Below are positions 1-9,018 of a stretch of DNA of 64,000 nucleotides, piece after piece (within the stretch, counting starts at the first letter, position 1; each line of letters opens with the position of its first letter). A model generated the notes under the pieces. The model was given only the letters and a program-made list of their open reading frames with translations, was not told the origin of the DNA and searched no databases. A program made the translations under genes and the position numbers. This DNA is from Leisingera sp. M658 (GTDB lineage: Bacteria > Pseudomonadota > Alphaproteobacteria > Rhodobacterales > Rhodobacteraceae): NCBI RefSeq assembly GCF_025144145.1, contig NZ_CP083548.1, positions 112,418 through 176,417 on the forward strand, written 5' to 3'.

Positions 1-98
1 CGGATCTGTGGCCACCCGGTATTCCCCCTGCAGAACCGTTACAGACTTTGAGTTGGCGAAAACAGTGGTCAATGTTTTGGTTCCTTCCTGTGGTGCGT

Positions 99-1109
99 TC
101 AGGCTTTGCTCGCCTGTAGCAGTGTGCTGGCCATCTGCGGCAGCGGCACCTGCTTCTGTGCGGCGCCGATATCCCAGGCGACCCTGGGCATCCCGTAGAC
201 AACCGAAGACTTTTCGTCCTGGGCAAATGTTTTCGCGCCGGCCTTGCGCAATTCCAAAAGCCCCCTGGCGCCATCCTGGCCCATGCCGGTCAGGATGGTG
301 GCCACAACCTCCCTCCCATATGGCACGGCAGAGGTGAACAGAGCGTCAACAGACGGAGTATGTCCGGAAATATCAGGCCCTTCCTTCATCCGCAGGCGCA
401 GTGGTTTGCGGCTGCTCAGCCCCATGTGGCGGCGCTGGCCTGCAGCAATATAGACATAGCCCGGTTCCAGCGTTGTTCCGTCTTCGGCAGCACGCACCCG
501 CGCCGGGCACAGCCGGTCAAGAAGCGACACCAGGCCGGATCCGAAGTTCTTGCCGGTATGCTGCACGATCAGCGTCGGCGGGCAGTCAAAGGGGAAGCCG
601 ACCAGAATGCTGCGCAAAGCTTCGACACCGCCGGTAGAAGACCCGATCAGGATCAGCTTTTTGCTGGCAGCTGCTGCGGCAGAGGGCCGGGCAGCGGATG
701 CACCCGGGGCCGCACGGGCGCTGCGCCGCGGCGCATTGATCATCATGTCGAAATACTGGGCAAACTGGCTGGGATGATCCGCTTTTGTCAGTTCGAAGAT
801 GCCCGCCCCGACATCCAGCAGCGGCGAGGATTTTCTGGCCGGCGTCGCGCCTTGAGTGTCCATGACGGCCACCCATCGGGTATCCATGGCGGAAAACAGC
901 GCCATCATCATTTCGAATTCAGGCAGTTTGGAAAAACCGTCTTCCACAAAAGCAAAAACCGGTTGTGCGGCCTCTGCTTGATTGTAGGCCATCATCAGAT
1001 TGTTGGCCAAGAGAACCTTCATGCCGGGATAGGCAGATTCCATGTAGCTTTGCAAATTCCGGGCAAAGCTGCGGTCAGTGGTAATGATCAATAAGTTTCG
1101 CGAAGACAA
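99..1109 (-). CDS. cheB: CheB-like protein-glutamate methylesterase with degenerate receiver
   Basis: Chemotaxis methylesterase that would demethylate or deamidate receptor glutamates in the cytoplasm. The C-terminal CheB domain (about residues 150-330) shows the catalytic triad: Ser158 in GSSTGG, His184 in VQHTG and Asp279 in MGQDGA. The N-terminal third has the size and hydrophobic pattern of a receiver, but no Asp stands where the phosphorylated residue should be (VFAFVED replaces a VITLD-type strand). It may therefore be regulated without phosphorylation. The start is a TTG with only a weak GGGGATC-like element upstream, so the N-terminus is the least certain part. It lies 99 bp after the transducer gene on the same strand, probably co-transcribed. 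The domain assignment is firm; loss of phospho-control is inferred. Confidence 0.88.
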   Translation of the reverse strand: MSSRNLLIITTDRSFARNLQSYMESAYPGMKVLLANNLMMAYNQAEAAQPVFAFVEDGFSKLPEFEMMMALFSAMDTRWVAVMDTQGATPARKSSPLLDVGAGIFELTKADHPSQFAQYFDMMINAPRRSARAAPGASAARPSAAAAASKKLILIGSSTGGVEALRSILVGFPFDCPPTLIVQHTGKNFGSGLVSLLDRLCPARVRAAEDGTTLEPGYVYIAAGQRRHMGLSSRKPLRLRMKEGPDISGHTPSVDALFTSAVPYGREVVATILTGMGQDGARGLLELRKAGAKTFAQDEKSSVVYGMPRVAWDIGAAQKQVPLPQMASTLLQASKA

Positions 1110-1208
1110 TGGGATCCCCAGTCAATTTGCAATGCCCTCAGAATTGCAGGCACAGGTTGACATGTGTGAAGGCGCCGCAACCAAAGCCGCGGCGCCTTCG
1201 GTGTGTGT

Positions 1209-3566
1209 TTAAAAGTCCTGCCATAGATCGCGCGCGGCGTTGCCGCTGGCGGCCGCGGCGGCTGGCACCGGGCTGGCTTCAATCTCCCAATCCGCCTCGC
1301 CATGTGCCGAGGGCGCAGGTTTGGCCGCCGGAGCGGCGGCACGGGCCGGAGCGGGTGCTGCGCTGCCGCCGGCCACACGGAAATGGGCGACCAGTTCGGA
1401 CAGCTTGCCGGCATCCGTGTTCAGCATGTGCCCGGCCGCAGTGGCTTCTTCCACCATCGCCGCATTCTGCTGTGTCACCTGATCCAGCTGGGTGACGCCG
1501 GTGTTAATTTCGTGCAAACCGGTTGACTGTTCGGCCGCGCCTTCGGCAATGCCGGAGACCAGCTGCGAGATATGGGTGACCTGCTCGACGATGCTTTGCA
1601 GCGCCTCGCCGGCCTTTCCGACCAATTCAACGCCGCGATCCACCTGTTTGGAACTGTCGCCGATCAGCGTCTTGATCTCCATCGCTGCATCCGAGGACCG
1701 CTGCGCCAGCGCCCGCACCTCGCTGGCGACCACGGCAAAGCCCTTGCCTGCCTCGCCGGCCCGCGCCGCCTCAACGCCGGCGTTCAGCGCCAGCAGATTG
1801 GTTTGGAAGGCGATGTCGTCAATCACCGAGATGATTTGCGAGATGTGGTTCGAGGACTGCTCGATCTCGGTCATTGCGGACACGGCGCTTTGCACAACTT
1901 CCCGGTTGTTCTCCGCTTCGGTCCGGGCCTCGGCCATGGTGCTTTCAACGCTGCGGGCGCCTTCGGCGGCGGATTTCACCGACGCAGTCAGCTCATCCAG
2001 CGCCGCAGCTGTCTCTTCCAGCGTAGCCGCCTGGCTTTCGGTGCGGTGCGACAGGTCGTCCGACGCCTGGCTGATCTCAGCGGCGCCATTACGGATGCTT
2101 CCCGAGGCTTCAATCACCTGCCGGACGGTAGAGCTGAGGTTGCTGACAGTGCTGTTGTAGTTCTCCCGCAGCTGCTCGTATTCCTGTGGAAACGCGTTTT
2201 TGATCGGCTGGGAAAAATCGCCTTCGGCCAATTGCATCAGCCCGGCGCTCAGGCTTTCGACAACATCTTGCTGCTGCCGCTGCATTTCTGCGCGTTCCTC
2301 TTCCGCGGCGCGGGCCAGTTTCAGGTCGTCCTGCATTGAGACAAGGGTTTTGCCGATCTTGCCGATTTCATCGCTGCGGTTTGCGGCTTCGATATCGGTG
2401 TCGAGATTACCGGACGACACGGCTTCCATATTATTGCAGATCCGGTCGATCGGCCGGGTGATGGAGCGGGCGAACAGCCAGCCGAAGAAGGACATGCCAG
2501 CCGCACAGATCACTGACGCAAGAAGCAGCATGTTGCGTTTTTTGACTGCCGGAGCCATCAATTCGGCCCAGTCCTGTTCGGCAATGATGGCCCAGTTTGC
2601 GAATTCCAGCGGCAGCGGCTCGGAATAGGCGAGTACCGGATGCCCGTTCAGACCCGGAACGCCCTTCTGCACATGGGATTCACCGTCAAAGGCTGTTGTC
2701 ACCTGCTCGGTCGAAGGCAATTGAGAAAGCACTTCGAAACCGCCGTCAAACCGTGATCTGGTCCGCGCTTTCATGTCAGAGCCTGCCAGGTAGATCTGGG
2801 TGGTCTGCCCCAAGCCTTGCTCATTGTTGACAATGGCCCCCAGCAAATTCACCGGAATCTGAACTGCAAGCACGCCGACCGTCAGATTGGCGTCGTTTAC
2901 AACTGGCGCCGCAGCAAAGGCCGCGGCTGCGCCGGCAGAAGGCGCATAGGGCTCCAAATCGGCAAAGAACACTTCGCCGCGGCTGCCTTCCAGGGCAGAG
3001 CTGTACACTTTTGCTAGGCCTGAGTCTTTGTACGGGCCGGTCATCATGTTGGTTCCGAAATCACTTTCCTTGAACACCGAATAAACGATGTCCCCGGCCA
3101 GATTGATCAGAAAGGCATCATAGTAGCCCTTGCTTTCGATCAAAGTCTTATACGCCGGATGAAAGCTTTCGTGATGCATGTGATAAGGCGAGTCACCTTT
3201 TGCACGCGCCAGCAGATGTTTCTGACCAAGCGGATTCGGGTTGTCGTCAATATAGGCCTGACGCAGGATCTGCCCCGGATTTCCGTCCAGATCGTTCCAG
3301 GTCATCGTCAGCCATTCGATCGCGGTAGCAGTCGACGGCACGGCCGCCAGGGTCTGCACATCCGCATGGATTCCATCCAGCAGTGTCTGTACCGAATACT
3401 TCCGGTCCGCCACCATGGAGCGGAACTGGTCTTCGGCGTTCTTCTCCGCACTGTTTTGGAAACTGATCGTGCTGATCGTGACGAGAATCGCCGTCACGAG
3501 CACACCGAACCCAACAATAAACAGCGGCAATTTATGTGCCAGTTTGAGCGATTTTAGCGCTTTCAT
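1209..3566 (-). CDS. Methyl-accepting chemotaxis protein with CheR-tethering tail
   Basis: Transmembrane chemoreceptor. TM1 is at residues 13-33, followed by a large periplasmic sensor of about 310 residues (double-Cache-like size), TM2 at 346-366, HAMP at 367-420, a second HAMP-like linker and a methylation/signalling coiled coil. The conserved hairpin tip is at 580-620 ([20 protein letters not shown]). The last five residues are LWQDF, matching the xWxxF pattern that tethers CheR/CheB in high-abundance receptors such as Tar (NWETF). An Ala/Pro-rich linker precedes it. The start is supported by TAGGAGG about 8 bp upstream. Ligand unknown. It is the only receptor in the window and sits beside the che operon, so it is probably that system's dedicated input. 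Confidence 0.93.
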   Translation of the reverse strand: MKALKSLKLAHKLPLFIVGFGVLVTAILVTISTISFQNSAEKNAEDQFRSMVADRKYSVQTLLDGIHADVQTLAAVPSTATAIEWLTMTWNDLDGNPGQILRQAYIDDNPNPLGQKHLLARAKGDSPYHMHHESFHPAYKTLIESKGYYDAFLINLAGDIVYSVFKESDFGTNMMTGPYKDSGLAKVYSSALEGSRGEVFFADLEPYAPSAGAAAAFAAAPVVNDANLTVGVLAVQIPVNLLGAIVNNEQGLGQTTQIYLAGSDMKARTRSRFDGGFEVLSQLPSTEQVTTAFDGESHVQKGVPGLNGHPVLAYSEPLPLEFANWAIIAEQDWAELMAPAVKKRNMLLLASVICAAGMSFFGWLFARSITRPIDRICNNMEAVSSGNLDTDIEAANRSDEIGKIGKTLVSMQDDLKLARAAEEERAEMQRQQQDVVESLSAGLMQLAEGDFSQPIKNAFPQEYEQLRENYNSTVSNLSSTVRQVIEASGSIRNGAAEISQASDDLSHRTESQAATLEETAAALDELTASVKSAAEGARSVESTMAEARTEAENNREVVQSAVSAMTEIEQSSNHISQIISVIDDIAFQTNLLALNAGVEAARAGEAGKGFAVVASEVRALAQRSSDAAMEIKTLIGDSSKQVDRGVELVGKAGEALQSIVEQVTHISQLVSGIAEGAAEQSTGLHEINTGVTQLDQVTQQNAAMVEEATAAGHMLNTDAGKLSELVAHFRVAGGSAAPAPARAAAPAAKPAPSAHGEADWEIEASPVPAAAAASGNAARDLWQDF

Positions 3567-3978
3567 TCCGTCCTCCTAAGAGCATTGCGGTCTAGGCTCC
3601 CGCAAAAGATGATGTTTCTCAGGATGCGCCGCATATATTAATTTGCGGCTTACGGAGGGGCAGATCCTTCCTGTGGCAAAGCAAAAAGTTGCTGATTTCT
3701 GCAGCGCAAAAGCGTCACTCCGTAAAGGCCGGGTAAAGATACACGCACAGGCTGCACTTGGATTGCGCTGCTCCCCGGCTGCAGCCGGCAGGTGATTCTC
3801 AACGCGTGGCAGCACAAATAAAAATTGACGGGATTTCCCTGGCTGAATTGCACCCGAACTCCTTATGAATCCCCCTCCGTGCGGGTGAGGCGGCAATCAA
3901 ATGTTAAGGCCCGCCGCATATCAATTGCTTCATCGAACTCGAATTGATCGCCGACAACGGGGGTGCGAATCGCCGACA
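3567..3978. promoter_or_regulatory. Divergent intergenic region between transducer and che operon
   Basis: About 410 bp with no convincing gene. It must carry the promoters for the transducer/cheB (leftward) and the STAS-to-CheT-like operon (rightward). An AT-rich partly palindromic element at 3629-3648 has CCGCA and TGCGG arms around a TA-rich centre and lies about 65 bp upstream of the transducer start. An 8-bp inverted pair TTACGGAG (3650-3657) and CTCCGTAA (3718-3725) lies further in. No clear sigma-54 or flagellar-type promoter was seen. A long open frame on the minus strand here has no recognisable domain or good ribosome-binding site. Confidence 0.5.
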
Positions 3979-4266
3979 ATGACTACGGAAACGCAAAAAC
4001 ATATTTTGGATCTGCCCAACGCCTTCGCGGAGCTGGATTCGCTGATCGCCTTTCTTCAAGGGGCACGCTCCAAAGCAGTCGAGGTTGACTGCCGCGGCGT
4101 TGCCTTGATGCCCTCGCGCTGTCTGCAGCTTCTGCTTGGTGCAGAGCAGCAGTGGCGGTCCGAGGGGGTGGGCTTCTCAGTCACCAATATAACCGAACCC
4201 TGCCGCAAGTCCCTGACGCTTCTGGGGCTGGAGCCCAACCGTTTTGAAGACGAGGAAACAGCATGA
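3979..4266 (+). CDS. STAS-domain-like protein heading the che operon
   Basis: Small cytoplasmic protein of 95 residues with the length and alternating strand/helix pattern of a STAS (anti-sigma-factor-antagonist-like) domain: VEVDCRGVALMPSRCLQLLLGA, then GVGFSVTNI and a final helix with LTLLGLE. STAS proteins of this size head several alphaproteobacterial and other chemotaxis operons, but their role there is not well defined. No Ser in the classic phospho-acceptor context is obvious. Its stop overlaps the next gene's ATG (ATGA), so the two are translationally coupled. I chose ATG 3979 over the in-frame ATG at 3901 because the added N-terminus is Arg-rich and unlike a STAS start; no strong ribosome-binding site decides it. 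Confidence 0.75.
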   Translation: MTTETQKHILDLPNAFAELDSLIAFLQGARSKAVEVDCRGVALMPSRCLQLLLGAEQQWRSEGVGFSVTNITEPCRKSLTLLGLEPNRFEDEETA

Positions 4267-4637
4267 AAACCAAAGTTCTGGCAATCGACGATTCCCGCAC
4301 CATCCGGAATCTTCTGGCCGCGACCCTGGAAGAGGCCGGATTTGAATACCACTGCGCGGTTGATGGCCGAGAAGGTGTAGACATGTACCCGGATGTGGAT
4401 CCGGACGTTGTGATCACCGACATCAACATGCCCAACCTCGACGGTTTCGGCGTGATTGAGGAGCTGCGCGGCACCGGAATAAATTCCAAGGTGCCGATTC
4501 TGGTGCTGACCACTGAAAGCGCACCTGAACTGAAATCCCGCGCCCGTGGCGCCGGCGCCACCGGCTGGATCACCAAGCCGTTTGACGATGCCTCTTTGAT
4601 CTTCGCTCTCAAGCGTGTGACAGGAGCTGCGGCCTAA
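4263..4637 (+). CDS. cheY: CheY-type single-domain response regulator (first copy)
   Basis: Stand-alone 124-residue receiver. Key residues: acidic pair Asp9/Asp10, phospho-acceptor Asp53 in VITDINMP, switch Thr83 or Thr84 in LVLTTES and Lys105 in WITKPFD. It would be phosphorylated by CheA, then bind a flagellar switch or act as a phosphate sink. It overlaps the STAS gene by 4 bp and precedes cheA by 1 bp. The downstream second CheY differs strongly, which is usual for alphaproteobacterial systems where one regulator drives the motor and the other drains phosphate. Which copy does which cannot be told from sequence. Confidence 0.93.
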   Translation: MKTKVLAIDDSRTIRNLLAATLEEAGFEYHCAVDGREGVDMYPDVDPDVVITDINMPNLDGFGVIEELRGTGINSKVPILVLTTESAPELKSRARGAGATGWITKPFDDASLIFALKRVTGAAA

Positions 4638-4638
4638 G

Positions 4639-6807
4639 ATGTCGGGTTCGATTCAGGATACCTTCTTTGAGGAGTGCGAAGAGCTCCTTGAAGCAACGGA
4701 TGAGGGGCTGACCGCCATCGAAGGAGGCGATCACGACCCTGAGACAGTCAATGCAATCTTCCGCGCCGTGCACTCGATCAAAGGCGGTGCCGGGGCCTTT
4801 GGCTTGGACGACCTGGTGGCCTTTGCCCACCGGTTTGAAACCGTCTTTGACGAGGTGCGCGCCGGCCGGATGGAGCTGGACGCAAAGCTGATCCAGCTGC
4901 TGCTGCGCTCCAGCGATCAACTGTCGGCGCTGGTCGAAGCCGCCCGGGACGGTGGCGAGATAGACGAAGCGCACAATGATACGCTGCTGGCAGCGCTGGA
5001 TGAATACATCCCCGAAGAAGAGGAAGACCTCACCTTCGAGCCGATGGGGCTTGGCGCTCCGGCGCCGGTGGCAGATCTGGGCATTGTGCCGGAAGCACCG
5101 GCAGAGCCGCAGGAGGAAACCTACCGGATCCGGTTCCAGCCGCTGAAGGAAATGTACGGTACCGGCAATGAGCCGTTCTTCCTGTTCCAGGCGCTTAAGG
5201 ACATGGGCGATCTGACCGTAAAGCTTGACGAAAACGAGCTGCCCGGCTTTGACGCAATGGATATGAGCGAAAGCTACCTGGCCTGGGACATCACTTTGGT
5301 GACCAAGGACTCCCGGTCGATTGTCGAGGCAGTCTTCGAATTTGTCGAAGGTCTCTGCGAGTTGTCGATCGATGGCGAAGGCGACGCGGAAGCGGAAGCC
5401 AATGCACTGGCTGCCCTGGACGCCATGTTCAGCGCACCTGATGCTCCGCCCGCAGCGGACACAACAGAAGGGGAGGCGCCCGCAGTCCCTTTTGAACCGC
5501 CGGTCCCCGCACCTGAACCCGAAGCCAAGCCGGCACCTGCCGAAGAAAAGGCATCGGCCCCGAAAGCCGAGAGCGGCAAGCAGGAGCAGCGCGGCGGTCC
5601 CAAGCCCACGCTCCGCGTCGAGCTCGAGCGGGTGGACCGGCTGATCAACGCTGTCGGGGAGCTTATCATCAACCATTCGATGCTGGCGCAGCAAATCGCC
5701 AACCTCGATGTCTCTGATACACGGGACGTTGAAACAGAGCTCGAAGGTTTCAAAAACCTCGCACGCGACATCCAGGAAGGTGTCATGGCAATCCGTGCTC
5801 AGCCGGTGAAACCGCTGTTCCAGCGCATGGCCCGGATCGTCCGGGAAGCTTCGGCTGCGACAGGTAAAACCTGTAAACTCGTGAATGAGGGCGAAAACAC
5901 CGAGGTCGACAAGACGGTGATCGAACGGCTGTCCGACCCGCTGACGCATATTCTGCGCAATGCGGTGGACCACGGGGTCGAAAAACCCGAGGACCGGGAA
6001 ACCGCCGGGAAATCGAAAGTCGGTGAAATACGGCTGTCAGCTTCCCATCGTTCTGGAAGTGTTTGCATTGAAATCAAGGATGACGGGGCCGGTGTGAACC
6101 GCCCGCGGGTCAAACAGATCGCCATTGAGAAGGGCCTGATCCCGGAAAATGCCGAGCTGACTGACGGCGAGATCGACAATCTCCTGTTCGCGCCTGGCTT
6201 CTCCACCGCCAAGGAGGTGTCAAACCTCTCCGGACGCGGTGTCGGTATGGATGTGGTGAAGAATGCGGTGACCGGCCTCGGCGGCCGCATCAACATCTCC
6301 TCCACACCCGGCAAGGGGTCAACGTTCACGATCATCCTGCCGCTGACCTTGGCGGTGATGGACGGCATGGTGGTGTCGGTCGCTGACCAGACCATGGTGG
6401 TGCCGATTACTTCTATCGTCGAAACCATGCGCGGCAGCGATGACATGATCAACAGCCTCGGCGCCGACGGCACCCTGCTGTCGATCCGCGGCAATTTCGT
6501 GCCCATCTGCGACGTTGCCGGCAGCCTGGGGCTGTACCGCGAAAGCGACCGGCAGGCCGGCGTCTATCTGCTGGTGGAAACCGAAACCGGCCAGCGCTGC
6601 GCCTTGGCAGTCGATGATATCCACGACCAGCGCCAGGTGGTGATCAAAAGCCTGGACGGCGTCTGCGGGGAAATCGCGGGCGTTGCCGCAGCAACCATCC
6701 TTGGAGACGGCAAGATCGCCATGATCCTGGACCCTGAAAGCATCATTGCGGCCTCGCCCACAGCGGCCGCCTTTGACACCGAGCGGAGAATGAGCAATGC
6801 AAGCTGA
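4639..6807 (+). CDS. cheA: Chemotaxis histidine kinase CheA
   Basis: Full-length CheA (722 residues). P1 HPt domain carries phospho-acceptor His45 in AVHSIKGGAG. P2-like region is at about 155-265. An Ala/Pro-rich linker runs to 320. The P3 dimerisation helices start at 325 (LRVELERVDRLINAVGEL). The P4 ATP-binding domain has an N-box at 437-446 (ILRNAVDHGV), DDGAG at 481-485 and GRGVGMDVV near 535. The P5 CheW-like domain runs from about 570 to the end. It autophosphorylates when coupled to the receptor and passes phosphate to the CheY proteins and possibly CheB. The 3' end overlaps cheW by 11 bp. All catalytic motifs look intact. Confidence 0.97.
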   Translation: MSGSIQDTFFEECEELLEATDEGLTAIEGGDHDPETVNAIFRAVHSIKGGAGAFGLDDLVAFAHRFETVFDEVRAGRMELDAKLIQLLLRSSDQLSALVEAARDGGEIDEAHNDTLLAALDEYIPEEEEDLTFEPMGLGAPAPVADLGIVPEAPAEPQEETYRIRFQPLKEMYGTGNEPFFLFQALKDMGDLTVKLDENELPGFDAMDMSESYLAWDITLVTKDSRSIVEAVFEFVEGLCELSIDGEGDAEAEANALAALDAMFSAPDAPPAADTTEGEAPAVPFEPPVPAPEPEAKPAPAEEKASAPKAESGKQEQRGGPKPTLRVELERVDRLINAVGELIINHSMLAQQIANLDVSDTRDVETELEGFKNLARDIQEGVMAIRAQPVKPLFQRMARIVREASAATGKTCKLVNEGENTEVDKTVIERLSDPLTHILRNAVDHGVEKPEDRETAGKSKVGEIRLSASHRSGSVCIEIKDDGAGVNRPRVKQIAIEKGLIPENAELTDGEIDNLLFAPGFSTAKEVSNLSGRGVGMDVVKNAVTGLGGRINISSTPGKGSTFTIILPLTLAVMDGMVVSVADQTMVVPITSIVETMRGSDDMINSLGADGTLLSIRGNFVPICDVAGSLGLYRESDRQAGVYLLVETETGQRCALAVDDIHDQRQVVIKSLDGVCGEIAGVAAATILGDGKIAMILDPESIIAASPTAAAFDTERRMSNAS

Positions 6808-7279
6808 AGCGAAGCATACCGATCAGGAAGTGAAACACGCTGAACACAGCGAGTTTGTCAGCTTCACCGTGGCCGGGCAGGCCTTCTGCCTGAAGATCAC
6901 CCAAATTCGCGAGATCAGGCGCTGGTCACCGGTGACGATCCTGCCGCATGCTCCGGCCGACGTGCTGGGGGTGATGAACCTGCGCGGTGCGGTGATCCCG
7001 ATCTACGATCTGTCCGCCCGTTTCGGCCTGCAGCAAACCGAAGCCAGCGAACGCAATGTCGTCATCGTCGTTTCGGTGCATGGCAAGCCGGTTGGCCTGC
7101 TGGCCGAGTCGGTCTCCGAGATTATCTCGATCAATCCGGACGACATTCAGGACACTCCGCCGGTCGATAGCCGCAACACGATGGAGTACATCCAGGGCAT
7201 CATCTCGCATGATGACACCATGGTGCGCATCATCAATCTCGATGCGGTGATCTCGGCTCCGGAGCAGGTGATGCCGTGA
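6797..7279 (+). CDS. cheW: CheW coupling protein
   Basis: Scaffold protein of 160 residues that links receptors to CheA. It shows the CheW fold signatures EFVSFTVAGQAFCL at 15-30, ILPHAPADVLGVMNLRG and the IPIYDL strand, and ends with VRIINLDAVI. A hydrophilic extension of about 15 residues precedes the domain. The ATG lies inside the end of cheA and its own stop overlaps the GTG of cheR, so cheA-cheW-cheR form a tightly coupled translational unit. Confidence 0.96.
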   Translation: MQAEAKHTDQEVKHAEHSEFVSFTVAGQAFCLKITQIREIRRWSPVTILPHAPADVLGVMNLRGAVIPIYDLSARFGLQQTEASERNVVIVVSVHGKPVGLLAESVSEIISINPDDIQDTPPVDSRNTMEYIQGIISHDDTMVRIINLDAVISAPEQVMP

Positions 7280-8139
7280 GCGCAGCAGGTTCCATCTCCC
7301 CAAGCACAGAGAGCTTTTCGCTGTCGGACCAGGAATTCGAAGCCATTGCGCAGTTCGCGCATAAAAACTTCGGCCTGGCCATGGCGGCCAGCAAAAAGCC
7401 CCTGGTGTCTTCACGCCTGGCCCGCAAGCTGCGCCAGCGCAACATCACCAAATTCAAGGACTACCTTGCCAGCCTGGACGGCCCCAATGCCGACCAGGAA
7501 CGCAGCGGGCTGCTGTCGCTGCTGACCACCAATGTGACCCATTTCTTCCGGGAGCCGCACCATTTCGAGACGCTGCGCAACGACGTGCTGCCGCCGCTGA
7601 TCGATCAGGCGCGCCGCGGCGGCCGGGTGCGGCTGTGGTCGGCGGGTTGCTCGAACGGGCAGGAGCCCTATTCGATTGCCATGACCGTGTTGGATATCTG
7701 TCCCGAAGCGGCGCAGCTGGATTTCAAAATCCTGGGCACCGATATCGACCCGGTTGTGGTGCAGCACGCACAGGCGGCGAAGTACCCCGAGGACGAGCTG
7801 GCCCAGATTGATACAAAATACAGCAAGCTGGTGCCCAAACGCGATCCCGACGGACGCTTTCCCGAAAGCCTGCGCAAGCTGATCACTTTCGGGGTGCTGA
7901 ACCTGATCGAACCTTTTCCCTTCCGCGGCAGGTTCGATGCGATTTTCTGCCGGAACGTTGCGATCTATTTCGACAACCCAACCCAGCAGAAGGTCTGGAG
8001 CGCTTTTCAGAATGCCCTGAACCCGGGCGGTTACCTCTTCATCGGTCATTCCGAGCGCATGTCAGGCCCGGCGGCGCAGCAGCTGAAGACGGCCGGGATC
8101 ACCACTTATGTCAACTCATCCGCAGGCAGGAAAACCTGA
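7276..8139 (+). CDS. cheR: Chemotaxis methyltransferase CheR
   Basis: SAM-dependent methyltransferase (287 residues) that methylates receptor glutamates. The N-terminal helical domain (about 1-95) precedes the catalytic domain, which has LWSAGCSNGQEPYSIAM for SAM binding, ILGTDIDPVV and the FCRNVAIYFD segment typical of CheR. The start is a GTG overlapping the cheW stop. The local receptor has a C-terminal LWQDF tail that would dock this enzyme's beta-subdomain if that function is conserved. The C-terminal 15 residues are non-conserved. Confidence 0.96.
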   Translation: MSAAGSISPSTESFSLSDQEFEAIAQFAHKNFGLAMAASKKPLVSSRLARKLRQRNITKFKDYLASLDGPNADQERSGLLSLLTTNVTHFFREPHHFETLRNDVLPPLIDQARRGGRVRLWSAGCSNGQEPYSIAMTVLDICPEAAQLDFKILGTDIDPVVVQHAQAAKYPEDELAQIDTKYSKLVPKRDPDGRFPESLRKLITFGVLNLIEPFPFRGRFDAIFCRNVAIYFDNPTQQKVWSAFQNALNPGGYLFIGHSERMSGPAAQQLKTAGITTYVNSSAGRKT

Positions 8140-8173
8140 CCGCGGCTGCAAGCAGAGCAGAAGGAAAGAAAAA

Positions 8174-8560
8174 ATGAGCTTGAAAGACTCTCTCCGCGTT
8201 ATGGTCGTTGACGACATGTCGACAAGCCGGGGGATCATCACACAAAGCCTGGATGAGATCGGCATCAAGAACTATATGGTCGAGAACGCCGGCCAATCCG
8301 CCTTTCAAAAACTGACCCAAACACCAGTTCATCTGGTGCTGTCGGACTACAACATGCCGGGCATGGACGGGCTGGGGCTGCTGCAGGCCGTGCGCGGCCA
8401 TCAGGTAACCCAGCGGGTTGGTTTCATTCTGGTAACCGGCAAACCAACGCCGGAAATGATCCAGATGGGCAAACAGCTGGGCCTGAATAACATTGTCCGC
8501 AAGCCGTTCACGGTGGCCACGATGAAACAGGCCATCGAACAGGTTGTCGGGCGGCTATAA
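8174..8560 (+). CDS. cheY: CheY-type response regulator (second copy)
   Basis: Single receiver of 128 residues with Asp13/Asp14, phospho-acceptor Asp58 in LSDYNMPGMDG, Thr88 in ILVTGKP and Lys110 in VRKPFT. The ATG is preceded by AAGGAAAG at good spacing; an in-frame ATG 66 bp upstream would add a basic, non-conserved leader overlapping cheR and is less likely. The sequence after the switch residue (GKPTPEMIQMGKQLGLNN) is typical of alphaproteobacterial CheY paralogues. It lies 2 bp before the CheT-like gene, which supports a shared role in signal termination. Confidence 0.94.
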   Translation: MSLKDSLRVMVVDDMSTSRGIITQSLDEIGIKNYMVENAGQSAFQKLTQTPVHLVLSDYNMPGMDGLGLLQAVRGHQVTQRVGFILVTGKPTPEMIQMGKQLGLNNIVRKPFTVATMKQAIEQVVGRL

Positions 8561-8562
8561 CC

Positions 8563-8889
8563 ATGGAACGCCCCGACAAAGCCCTAGGCGAATTATGCGC
8601 CGCGTCGGCCTGGGAGATGGAGCAGTTGCGCAGCCAGATGCAAGCGTTGGAAGACGTTGTCCTGGACGTGCTGGAACGCGGCACCGCCCCGACCAGCCAG
8701 GAACTGCGCTCGTTGCAGGACTTTGATCTGGTGATCCAGACTCTGTCCGGACTCTCCGGTTTCTACAAGCGCGTGCAGGCGCAAGTTGATGAATCCGGGC
8801 CTGCCGATCTGCCGACCGCAGCTGCCGGGGTCACCCTGGAAAAGCTGCGCGAGCGGCTGCGCGCCGCAGGCAGCATGGCAAGCACCTGA
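8563..8889 (+). CDS. Small helical che-operon protein, CheT/CheZ-like phosphatase candidate
   Basis: A 108-residue predicted all-helical protein following a cheY. It contains LRSLQDFDLVIQ at 48-59, an LxxLQxxDxxxQ arrangement whose Asp55 and Gln59 match the DxxxQ catalytic pair of CheY-P phosphatases (CheZ, and the rhizobial CheT encoded at the end of its che operon). In CheZ the Asp orients the CheY metal site and the Gln positions the attacking water. Size, operon position and motif all fit CheT, but overall similarity is too low for by-eye certainty. It could also be a structural helper without activity. Last gene before the terminator. Confidence 0.7.
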   Translation: MERPDKALGELCAASAWEMEQLRSQMQALEDVVLDVLERGTAPTSQELRSLQDFDLVIQTLSGLSGFYKRVQAQVDESGPADLPTAAAGVTLEKLRERLRAAGSMAST

Positions 8890-8896
8890 AATCAAG

Positions 8897-8929
8897 CGGC
8901 CCCGCCCGACCCGGGCGGGGCCGTTTTTT
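8897..8929 (+). terminator. Rho-independent terminator of the che operon
   Basis: Near-perfect GC stem with arms CGGCCCCGCCC and GGGCGGGGCCG and a short loop, followed at once by six T residues. It starts 8 bp after the stop of the last che gene and separates the che operon from the caspase gene. Confidence 0.93.
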
Positions 8930-9018
8930 CACCTTCAGCGGCGGCGAATTTCCTTTTTCTTTGCTGCCGCAGCGGACTACATTGGGCCATAGCTGAAACT
9001 GCCAGCCCGGGTGTTCGC

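Noticed and set aside
360..1094. Long plus-strand open frame opposite cheB
   Set aside because: Antisense shadow of a clear CheB coding region; Arg/His/Gly-rich with no domain. GC-rich DNA gives many such frames.
3576..3896. 106-codon minus-strand frame upstream of the transducer
   Set aside because: No domain, poor ribosome-binding site, and it lies in the divergent promoter region.
4609..5973. 454-codon minus-strand frame opposite cheA
   Set aside because: cheA carries every expected motif in the other strand; this frame shows no family signature.
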